Of a stretch of DNA of 8,365 bases, positions 1 through 6,050 are shown one piece after another (the first letter of the stretch is position 1; each line of letters opens with the position of its first letter). The DNA comes from JBECKQ01 sp040235375. Its GTDB lineage: Bacteria > Planctomycetota > Phycisphaerae > UBA1845. Below the pieces are notes generated by a model. It ran no database searches. It was not told the origin of the DNA and was given only the letters and a program-made list of their open reading frames with translations. Location of the stretch: the NCBI GenBank assembly GCA_040235375.1, contig JBECKQ010000319.1, positions 1-8,365 on the forward strand, in the 5' to 3' direction. The position numbers and the translations under genes are program-made.

Positions 1-466
1 TCGGCAGGTTGCCGTCGTTCTCCATCGAGTAGCTGCTGAGGCCGCGGTACAGGCCCGCCATATTGTCGGCGCAGAGCGCTTGAAGCCGTCGGCTTCGCGT
101 GCTCGCCGCGCCCGGTCCGATCACCCCAATAAACAGCGCTATGCAGGCGGCGAGGGCGATGACTTCGCGAAGCGTCAGGATCGGGCGGCGACCACCGGGC
201 TCGCGCTCCGGCGGAAGGGCCGTTCTCGCCGCGATGTAGCTGAGCGGCGTCGCCGTTTCGGCCGCGCGGACGATGTCATCGACCATGGATACCGGCGGCT
301 CCGGGGCCTGCCACGAAGCGAGCGGCTCGAGCATTCGTCCGAGACGGTCAGCCCGAGCGGACAGATCGGCATCCTCGGCCAGTAGTCGCTCGACATCGGC
401 TCGTTCCTCGGCGCCGAGCAGGCCCAGTTTGTACTCGATCAAACGCTCGTTCATGACGTGATCCAT
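1..466 (-). CDS. putative membrane-bound anti-sigma factor, C-terminus outside window
   Basis: The reading frame stays open from an ATG at 466 to the left edge, giving about 155 visible codons. A second in-frame ATG at 454 (MNERLIEYKLG) is an equally possible start. The N-terminal ~60 residues are acidic and helical, like the cytoplasmic part of anti-sigma proteins, but no HxxxCxxC zinc motif is visible. A proline- and arginine-rich stretch leads into one hydrophobic helix (VIALAACIALFIGVIGPGAA). After it comes RRLQALCADNMAGLYRGLSSY, then SMENDGNLP, which resembles the CxxNLxxIGxALxxYxxDxxGxxP region of planctomycete pseudopilin-like proteins. It lies 115 bases downstream of an ECF sigma gene on the same strand, the classical place for its anti-sigma factor. 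The role is inferred from position and topology. It could instead be a membrane protein of unknown function. Confidence 0.6.
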   Translation of the reverse strand, partial: MDHVMNERLIEYKLGLLGAEERADVERLLAEDADLSARADRLGRMLEPLASWQAPEPPVSMVDDIVRAAETATPLSYIAARTALPPEREPGGRRPILTLREVIALAACIALFIGVIGPGAASTRSRRLQALCADNMAGLYRGLSSYSMENDGNLP

Positions 467-497
467 CCCACTACGCTTCTTCTTCTACGGGGCCGAT

Positions 498-517
498 TCG
501 CCGCAGGTTCGCGGCGA
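498..517 (-). repeat. 7-bp inverted repeat between sigma and anti-sigma genes
   Basis: TCGCCGC at 498-504 and GCGGCGA at 511-517 form a perfect 7-bp stem with a 6-base loop. It lies 31 bases before the upstream ATG of the putative anti-sigma gene, within the 115-base intergenic gap. There is no U tract after the stem on either strand, so it is not an ordinary terminator. It may modulate translation or stability of the second cistron, or have no function. Confidence 0.35.
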
Positions 518-581
518 TCCCCCCGTTTTCCGCTCAGAACCGCCTCGGTGTCTGGTGGACGGCCTCCTCGCGTTCCCGCGG

Positions 582-1187
582 TCAGGAACGCTGTTCTTCT
601 CGGGCCTTCAATAACGCCTCGTATATGGTTGCAAACGCCGCCACCGCGGAATGTAAGCGACTCTTTACGGTTCCAAGCGGAATATCAAGGATCTCGGCGA
701 TGTCCTTGTAGGGAAACTTGTGAAAATAAGCGAGCGTTAAGGCTTCTGCCAGATTGGGCGGCATCTGGTTGACTGCTTCGCGGACGAGCTCACGCTGCTC
801 CGATTCCTCCAACTCGTGCGTGGGACCGAAGTTGCCGTCGGCGAGCATGTCGGTAAACCGCTGCTCGGAAGCGTCCGTCCCCGAGATCGGCGCGTCGAGC
901 GGCAACTCGCGGCGGCGCGACAGGCTGCGCAGGTAGTCGCGAGCCTTGTTGGCCGCGATCGTGAAGAGCCACGGTTTCAGTTTTCGAGTCGGGTCGAAGC
1001 TGCTGCCCGCCAGGTGCAGTTGGAGAAACGTGTCCTGCACGATGTCCTCCGCAGCCGCTGTGCGGTGCGTGAAGCGGAAAACAAACTGAAACAACTCGCG
1101 GTGATGCCGCTGAACGAGCGCTCGAAAGGCGGACTCGTCGCCGCCCAGATGCCGGCTGAGGAGTTGTTCATCCGTTGGCGCGCTCAC
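582..1187 (-). CDS. ECF-type RNA polymerase sigma factor (sigma-70 family)
   Basis: An alternative sigma factor that directs RNA polymerase to a specific promoter set. From the GTG at 1187 it is 201 residues, normal for the ECF group. Sigma region 2 spans about residues 19-90, with the DIVQDTF core-binding helix (48-54) and KPWLFTIAANKARDYLR (71-87) in the -10 recognition part. After a linker of about 40 residues, region 4 (about 130-185) has the helix-turn-helix YKDIAEILDIPLGTVKSRLHS that reads the -35 element. The frame is open up to 1346, but the extra 53 residues do not look conserved and would overlap the divergent gene, so the GTG start is preferred. An AAGGA lies about 12 bases upstream of it. 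The next gene on this strand is probably its anti-sigma partner. The regulon cannot be told from this window. Confidence 0.9.
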   Translation of the reverse strand: MSAPTDEQLLSRHLGGDESAFRALVQRHHRELFQFVFRFTHRTAAAEDIVQDTFLQLHLAGSSFDPTRKLKPWLFTIAANKARDYLRSLSRRRELPLDAPISGTDASEQRFTDMLADGNFGPTHELEESEQRELVREAVNQMPPNLAEALTLAYFHKFPYKDIAEILDIPLGTVKSRLHSAVAAFATIYEALLKAREEQRS

Positions 1188-1241
1188 GCTGGCGATGTAT
1201 CCTTCGGACCGTTGCGAATCTGGTCGCGGCGTAACACTCGT

Positions 1242-1270
1242 ATCGTACGCCCTAAGTATCGGACGGGCAA
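1242..1270 (-). promoter_or_regulatory. sigma-70-like promoter for the ECF sigma gene
   Basis: On the minus strand TTGCCC (1270-1265) and TACGAT (1247-1242) are separated by exactly 17 bases, each matching 4 of 6 consensus positions. Transcription would start near 1235 and leave a leader of roughly 48 bases before the GTG at 1187. The -35 hexamer overlaps the GG-N10-GC element facing the other way. The match is moderate. Confidence 0.35.
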
Positions 1271-1280
1271 AGAATTGCAG
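1264..1280 (+). promoter_or_regulatory. possible sigma-54 -24/-12 promoter for the transpeptidase/activator operon
   Basis: CGGGCAAAGAATTGCAG has GG at 1265-1266 and GC at 1277-1278 separated by the diagnostic 10 bases, with a perfect TTGCA -12 box. The -24 box matches only at GG, since consensus TGGC reads CGGG here. The predicted start is about 1290, at or next to the first ATG of the transpeptidase, so the mRNA would be nearly leaderless. Ten bases (AGAATTGCAG) are identical to the element at 3652-3661. Because GG-N10-TTGC alone is expected by chance a few times per window this size, the call rests mainly on the shared ten bases and the downstream sigma-54 activator. Confidence 0.3.
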
Positions 1281-1298
1281 AATAGGCGGATGTCGGCG

Positions 1299-1940
1299 AT
1301 GGTTCGAGTGCGCGTCATGCTGGCGGATGCTCGACGGGTTTTGCACGATCGGGTTCCTCGGACGGCCCTCCGCCTGGGCGGCGCCGCCGGGTTGGTGGTC
1401 GTGCTGCTGTGGGTGGCGGCTTCACACGGTTTCAGTGTCACTCCCGCCGGCCGGCATGTGCCCGAAACGGTTGATGTCGCCCGCCCCCATGCCGTCATCC
1501 TCAAGTCACGGCGGACCCTGTACCTGTTCGAGGGCAACAGGCTGCTGGCGAGCTATCCGGTGGCGCTGGGTTCGAATCCGGTGGGGCAGAAGAGTCGGGC
1601 AGCCGATGGCCGAACGCCCGTGGGCGTTTTTCGCGTCTGCACGATGAGCAGCAACAGCCCCTACCACCGGTTCATCGGTCTGAGCTATCCCGACCTGCCG
1701 GCCGCCGAACGGGGCCTGCGCGATGGCCTGATCACCTATGGCGAGTATGCGGGCATCCGCCGGGCGCTGAGCGAGAACCGGCCGCCTAGCTGGCACACCG
1801 CCCTGGGGGGCGGGATCGGGCTGCATGGCGGCGGAACGAACGGCGACTGGACCGCCGGCTGCATCGCCCTCAACAATGGGCACATCGAAGAGCTCTTCGA
1901 CGTGCTGCGCGTCGGGGACCGGGTGGAGATCCTGCCGTAG
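1299..1940 (+). CDS. L,D-transpeptidase (YkuD fold), membrane-anchored
   Basis: Predicted to make 3-3 cross-links in peptidoglycan, or to attach proteins to it, in the periplasm. The 213-residue product begins with a basic stretch and one hydrophobic helix (about residues 26-44), a signal anchor or signal peptide without a clear cleavage site. The YkuD domain runs from about 65 to 213: VILKSRRTLYLFEGNRLLASY, then the GSNPVGQKS..DGRTPVGVF substrate-loop segment, and the catalytic motif with His176 and Cys188 (LHGG...WTAGCIALNN). The usual Arg after the Cys motif is Ala here. The start is set at the ATG 1299, with AGGCGGA 8 bases upstream. ATGs at 1290 and 1317 are alternatives, and the frame stays open further upstream but that part is antisense to the sigma gene. 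It is 37 bases from the following activator gene, probably co-transcribed. Confidence 0.9.
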   Translation: MVRVRVMLADARRVLHDRVPRTALRLGGAAGLVVVLLWVAASHGFSVTPAGRHVPETVDVARPHAVILKSRRTLYLFEGNRLLASYPVALGSNPVGQKSRAADGRTPVGVFRVCTMSSNSPYHRFIGLSYPDLPAAERGLRDGLITYGEYAGIRRALSENRPPSWHTALGGGIGLHGGGTNGDWTAGCIALNNGHIEELFDVLRVGDRVEILP

Positions 1941-1977
1941 GCGTGCCGGCGCGGCCTACCGGAAGGCAGACAGCGCG

Positions 1978-3471
<1,494 letters not shown>

Positions 3472-3491
3472 CGCTGGCGGCTCGCCGATCG

Positions 3492-3587
3492 CTAGACGCT
3501 CGAGCCCAGGAACAGCCCGAGGATCGCTTGTAGAATGGTTCCGAGCAGAATGTTGAGGATTCCCGCGAACAGCTCACCGAATGCCAT
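3492..3587 (-). CDS. 31-residue hydrophobic micro-protein, unknown function
   Basis: A 32-codon frame from ATG 3587 to TAG. The product starts MAFGELFAGILNILLG and ends LGLFLGSSV. It is almost wholly hydrophobic, with one acidic residue (Glu5) and no Lys, Arg or His, so it would form a single membrane helix. AGGGAA lies 6 bases upstream of the ATG, the best ribosome binding site in this part of the window. It ends 20 bases from the stop of the convergent sigma-54 activator. Upstream on the same strand are a U6-tailed hairpin and a sigma-54-like promoter. The composition recalls membrane-active small peptides (toxin-like or regulatory), but no family is recognised. It is too short for default gene callers and could be fortuitous. 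The ribosome binding site and promoter argue otherwise. Confidence 0.5.
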   Translation of the reverse strand: MAFGELFAGILNILLGTILQAILGLFLGSSV

Positions 3588-3600
3588 GGTTCGTTCCCTG

Positions 3601-3638
3601 AAAAAAGGCCGCGTTTAACCTGTGACGTTATCGGCCTC
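3601..3638 (-). terminator. U6-tailed hairpin: terminator of the GNAT gene or leader attenuator
   Basis: On the minus strand AGGCCG (3637-3632) pairs with CGGCCT (3611-3606), followed by a run of six T (3606-3601). Inside the loop TAAC and GTTA can add a second 4-bp stem with a 7-base loop. It is a good intrinsic terminator shape. It lies 107 bases beyond the acetyltransferase stop, but also between the sigma-54-like element and the 31-residue ORF, so it could act as an attenuator in that leader. Confidence 0.6.
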
Positions 3639-3651
3639 ATGCCCCGAGCGA

Positions 3652-3669
3652 CTGCAATTCTGCGGCCAA
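3652..3669 (-). promoter_or_regulatory. sigma-54 -24/-12 promoter candidate upstream of the 31-residue ORF
   Basis: Read on the minus strand, TTGGCCGCAGAATTGCAG matches the sigma-54 consensus: TGGC at the -24 box, TTGCA at the -12 box, and exactly 10 bases between GG (3667-3666) and GC (3655-3654). The predicted start is about 3642, a few bases before the U6-tailed hairpin and about 55 bases before the ATG at 3587. It shares AGAATTGCAG with the element at 1271-1280. The neighbouring convergent gene encodes a sigma-54 activator. No activator-binding repeats were identified with confidence. Confidence 0.45.
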
Positions 3670-3744
3670 TCCATCCGATAACGACCGCCCAATGTAACCG
3701 AAAACCACGATTCTGCCAGTCGGCCACCGGATTGACGGAGCGAT

Positions 3745-4212
3745 TCAGCCGCCGGACCAGTCCTCCTCCAGGAGCGCGTAGCCGGAATCCCTCATTCCAA
3801 TGGCCCGATACGTGCTGATGGCGGTCGCGTTGTCCCGCTCAACGTAGAGGCGGAGCCCGCACACGGTACGGTCCTGCCGGCCCTCGTCCCGAACGTGGTC
3901 GTGCAACCGCCGGTAGACGCCGCGGCGGCGGAAGTGCGGCACGACGTACACGCTCTGGATCCACCAGAACCATCCGTTGCGCCAGTCGCTCCACTCCAGC
4001 GTGACGAGCAGTTGGCCGACAGTGCGGCCGGCGGCCTCGGCGAGGTAGTAGCGGCCTTTGGCCGGATCGGCCAGGGCCGCCCGGACGCCGGCGGCGACGA
4101 TTTCGCTCGGCAGGGCCTTGCCTTCCGACTCGATGGCCATGGCGATGTTGTTGGCGGCGATCCGCTCGGCGTCATCCGGGCCGGCCGGCCGAATGGTGAT
4201 GTCCTCGCTCAT
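3745..4212 (-). CDS. GNAT-family N-acetyltransferase
   Basis: Predicted to transfer an acetyl group from acetyl-CoA to an amine; the substrate is unknown. The product is 155 residues, a standard single GNAT domain. Residues 2-50 form the N-terminal strand and helices (ITIRPAGPDDAERIAANNI). WFWWIQSVYVVPHFRRRGVYRRL (about 81-103) is motif A, with the acetyl-CoA-binding RRRGVY at 95-100. RLYVERDNATAISTYRAIGM (121-140) is motif B. The ATG at 4212 is chosen because AGAGGAGG ends 4 bases before it; the frame is open to 4305 without a better start. The gene stands alone between two hairpin terminators, so it is probably its own transcription unit. A palindrome just upstream (4230-4254) could be an operator or leader hairpin. 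Confidence 0.9.
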   Translation of the reverse strand: MSEDITIRPAGPDDAERIAANNIAMAIESEGKALPSEIVAAGVRAALADPAKGRYYLAEAAGRTVGQLLVTLEWSDWRNGWFWWIQSVYVVPHFRRRGVYRRLHDHVRDEGRQDRTVCGLRLYVERDNATAISTYRAIGMRDSGYALLEEDWSGG

Positions 4213-4229
4213 GATGCCTCCTCTATGGC

Positions 4230-4254
4230 GTCGCGCGGCCTTTGTGTGCGCGAC
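4230..4254. repeat. 7-bp palindrome upstream of the GNAT gene
   Basis: GTCGCGC (4230-4236) and GCGCGAC (4248-4254) are perfectly complementary around an 11-base loop. The element sits 18 bases before the acetyltransferase ATG, next to its ribosome binding site. On the plus strand it is followed by a T-rich stretch (TTCTTTT), so it could also stop antisense transcription. Function is unknown. Confidence 0.35.
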
Positions 4255-4303
4255 TTCTTTTGCCTCGATTCGGGCCATTGAACGCCGCCTCACGCGCGCG
4301 TGC

Positions 4304-4335
4304 AAACGGCGGGCCCGAGAGTTCGAGCCCGCCGT
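4304..4335 (-). terminator. intrinsic terminator after the small lipoprotein genes
   Basis: ACGGCGGGC (4306-4314) and GCCCGCCGT (4327-4335) make a perfect 9-bp stem with a 12-base loop. On the minus strand it is followed by TTTGC, a short T run. It lies 46 bases after the stop of the 60-residue protein gene and separates it from the acetyltransferase. The T tract is weak but the stem is strong. Confidence 0.6.
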
Positions 4336-4380
4336 CAGTGTCGTTTACCACATGGTCGCGCCCCGTCGCGGCGCGGTCCG

Positions 4381-4563
4381 TTATGGCGGCTGGGTCTGAT
4401 CGAAAATCCCGGCCAGGAAGCCCTGCGCGCCCGCCGCGGACACGAGGGCCAGGTCGGTCGCCAGTGCGTCGAGCATGCCGCGGGCCGTGATGCAGCCACC
4501 GCACGTCGCGACAATCATCGCGAGAGCAACGACTGCGCGAACACGGGGGCGCATGGCTCGCAT
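4381..4563 (-). CDS. small predicted lipoprotein (60 aa), unknown function
   Basis: The product is 60 residues. It has an arginine-rich start (MRAMRPRVR), a hydrophobic core (AVVALAMIVA) and a candidate lipobox ending at Cys24 (TCGGC). Position -3 is Cys rather than Leu, so the lipobox is imperfect. The short mature part is a hydrophobic helix (LDALATDLALVSAAGAQGFL, then AGIF) and a polar tail. ATG 4563 is chosen, with GGTG about 7 bases upstream; a second in-frame ATG lies at 4554. It follows another small lipoprotein gene by 67 bases on the same strand and precedes a strong hairpin terminator, so the two are probably co-transcribed. The mature part aligns without gaps to its neighbour over 24 residues with 6 identities (pattern L..L.T...FxAG), which suggests distant duplication. 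No known function. Confidence 0.6.
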   Translation of the reverse strand: MRAMRPRVRAVVALAMIVATCGGCITARGMLDALATDLALVSAAGAQGFLAGIFDQTQPP

Positions 4564-4630
4564 GGCTTCACCCAGGTATGGGCTTGCACAGCGGCGCAGT
4601 CGCGAGTCGGCACCGCCGGCGCGGGCCGAT

Positions 4631-4852
4631 TTACGGCGTGGTCGTCAGCGAACCTGTCGTGTTGTCGTTCTGCAGACCAGCGAAGAACGCCGTCACGAAG
4701 GTCTGCGCGAGTGTTCCGGTGGTGGTTTCCAGCCCAGTAAGCAGCACGTCGCGAACCGCCGGGTCGCAGCCCCCGAGCTGGAAAACGCTGCCGCCAATGG
4801 CGATGGCTGCCGCTGCCCGCAGTATTCGCCTTCTCAAACCACGCTTGGTCAT
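4631..4852 (-). CDS. small predicted lipoprotein (73 aa), unknown function
   Basis: The product is 73 residues from ATG 4852, with AGGAG 8 bases upstream. A basic n-region (MTKRGLRRR) and a hydrophobic stretch lead to a canonical lipobox LGGC at 26-29, so Cys29 should be lipidated. Asp30 at the +2 position signals inner-membrane retention in enterobacteria; whether this applies here is unknown. The mature part contains an amphipathic or hydrophobic helix (RDVLLTGLETTTGTLAQTF, then VTAFFAGLQ) followed by a Thr/Asn-rich tail. From memory, very short GGCD-type lipoproteins with a Thr-rich helix recur in planctomycete genomes as hypothetical proteins, but their function is not known to me. The frame is open to 5002 upstream, but that part has no signal-peptide logic and is left out. 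It is the first gene of a pair with the 60-residue protein. Confidence 0.65.
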   Translation of the reverse strand: MTKRGLRRRILRAAAAIAIGGSVFQLGGCDPAVRDVLLTGLETTTGTLAQTFVTAFFAGLQNDNTTGSLTTTP

Positions 4853-4912
4853 TGCTGATGCTCCTGTAGAATTCAACCGCGCCGGTCCGAGGTTTGCCTC
4901 TGCCTGCTGGTT

Positions 4913-4937
4913 CGTACGATCAAAAACGTACGTTATA
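4913..4937 (-). promoter_or_regulatory. possible promoter with CGTACG repeat upstream of lipoprotein pair
   Basis: On the minus strand TATAAC (4937-4932) matches the -10 consensus at 5 of 6 positions, but no good -35 hexamer lies 16-18 bases before it. Immediately downstream two self-complementary CGTACG hexamers (4932-4927 and 4918-4913) flank an 8-base A/T-rich spacer, covering the predicted start site. This looks like an operator, or a hairpin with a T-rich loop. The leader to ATG 4852 would be about 75 bases. Confidence 0.3.
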
Positions 4938-5058
4938 TTCCCCGAACCCGCAAGCAGACGCAGATTAATGCCTCGCGGCGCCACCGTTATCAGTCTACAC
5001 ATCGGAACGAGTTTGGCCGCGGTTTAAGAACTTCCGATATCGGGTCTGCAGCCCTTCA

Positions 5059-5079
5059 GAGGCCGGTCGCCGGGGCCTC
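5059..5079 (-). terminator. hairpin downstream of the gcv/lipoate operon, doubtful terminator
   Basis: A perfect 6-bp stem (GAGGCC/GGCCTC) with a 9-base loop lies about 170 bases past the ligase stop. It is not followed by T residues on the minus strand, so it is at best a weak terminator or transcript-stabilising hairpin. No better candidate was seen between here and the stop codon. Confidence 0.2.
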
Positions 5080-5249
5080 GGTCGCCCGGCGTTCGCCCCG
5101 GGTGGCCGTCGCCTGTGTTACCGCCGGAGAGCACCCCTGCCGCCCCGGAGCCCCCTCCAGCCGGGCGAACTCACCGATTTGTTCAGAGCACCGTCGGGAG
5201 GCAGACACGCACCCGCGGCTCTCACGCTGCGGTCGTCGTGTCGCATTGA

Positions 5250-5999
5250 TCAGGTGCGGCGCGTCCACTCGTGGCCGGCATACTTCAAGACGAACGACTC
5301 CGCTTCGGTCAGCTCGTCGGGCTGCCATTCGCCGGGCTGGAGTTCGAGGCCGGTGATGCGCCCCAGTGACTCGCTCATACGCGCCGCCAGCGCGTCCGCG
5401 GTGATCGGCCGGAAAAGATACGGGACGGCGGCCGGCTGCTGCTCGTATCTCCGCTCGAGTACGATCGAGCCGTGTTGAAGGACGGCATGGCGCGTGCGCC
5501 GTTGGGCGCTGCCGGCCAGCTTGTCGTCGCCGATGAGCACGTCCAGGGCGTGACGACGGGCGAAGCAGAAGAAGGGCCCGCGGCCGGCACTGCTGCCGTC
5601 GGTTGTGCCGCTGCGCGCGGCCGAGACTTCAAGCCCGTCGAGCGCGTCGATCAACGCGTCGTGGGCCAGTTCGTACAGCTTCAACGGCCCGCCGGCCAGC
5701 AGCGCGTGACCTGTCGGGACCGTTATCGAATACGTCAGCTCGCGATCGTGCAGGATTGCGCCGCCGCCGGTCTGGCGCCGGACGACGTCAAGCTCGCCCG
5801 CCGGCGGCGGCAGCGCCTCAAACTCGGCGTACTTCTGGAAATAGCCGAGGGAGATCGTCGGCGGGTCCCATTGATAGAAACGGACGGTCGGCGGCGACGC
5901 GCCCCGGCCGACGCGGTGCAGCAGCGCTTCGTCGCGCGCCATGTTCACGGCGCCGCGCAATGGAGGATCCTGGAGGATGCGCATCGCAGGATGTTTCAT
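5250..5999 (-). CDS. lipoate-protein ligase / octanoyltransferase family (LplA-LipM type)
   Basis: Attaches lipoate or octanoate to the lysine of lipoyl domains, here presumably the glycine-cleavage H protein. The 249-residue product has the family motifs in order: FYQWDPPTISLGYFQ (41-55), the substrate-binding RRQTGGGAILHDRELTYS (74-91), and GDDKLAGSAQRR (157-168) with the invariant Lys160, followed by VLQHGSI (173-179). Cys145, just before the lysine segment (FFCFARRHALD), sits where LipM-type octanoyltransferases carry their acyl-carrying cysteine, whereas ATP-dependent LplA lacks it. This favours octanoyl transfer, so LipM (EC 2.3.1.181) is the leading guess. The ATG at 5999 lies 51 bases after gcvPB; a second ATG at 5984 is possible, and neither has a clear ribosome binding site. 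It is probably the last gene of the gcv operon. Confidence 0.88.
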   Translation of the reverse strand: MKHPAMRILQDPPLRGAVNMARDEALLHRVGRGASPPTVRFYQWDPPTISLGYFQKYAEFEALPPPAGELDVVRRQTGGGAILHDRELTYSITVPTGHALLAGGPLKLYELAHDALIDALDGLEVSAARSGTTDGSSAGRGPFFCFARRHALDVLIGDDKLAGSAQRRTRHAVLQHGSIVLERRYEQQPAAVPYLFRPITADALAARMSESLGRITGLELQPGEWQPDELTEAESFVLKYAGHEWTRRT

Positions 6000-6050
6000 G
6001 CGATTGGCCGTTCTTGCGCCGTTGCGGCGTTCTGATCCCCCCCGCCGCGG

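Larger units (their letters stand above)
4853..5249. other. 397-base intergenic region without a convincing gene
   Basis: No frame here shows protein-like composition. The part from about 4860 to 5040 is lower in GC and holds the likely promoter of the small lipoprotein pair. The part from 5050 to 5249 is very GC-rich and contains several short inverted repeats downstream of the ligase gene, including GAGGCC (5059-5064) with GGCCTC (5074-5079). That hairpin has no T tract. I looked for tRNA and glycine-riboswitch signatures and found none that hold up. Confidence 0.5.

Noticed and set aside
816..1298. N-terminal extension of the transpeptidase frame by about 160 codons
   Set aside because: It is antisense to the ECF sigma gene, whose region 2 and region 4 motifs are clear, and it would bury the signal anchor in mid-protein.
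4306..4335. GAGTTCGAGCC string resembling a tRNA T-loop
   Set aside because: The flanking bases form a 9-bp terminator-like stem and no acceptor, D or anticodon arms can be drawn around it.
4883..4898. Another GG-N10-GC string with TTTGC on the plus strand
   Set aside because: No rightward gene lies downstream, the -24 box does not match, and such strings are expected by chance a few times in a window of this size.
5080..5249. Possible glycine riboswitch, because GGAGAG and CACCGA strings occur near gcv genes
   Set aside because: The strings are on the strand opposite to gcv and downstream of the operon. The paired core and the second aptamer are missing. A gcv riboswitch would be expected upstream of the first gene, outside the window.
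6017..6029. CGCCG/CGGCG hairpin between gcvPB and the ligase gene
   Set aside because: The stem is only 5 bp with a 3-base loop in very GC-rich sequence and has no T tract on the coding strand, so it is not supported as a terminator.
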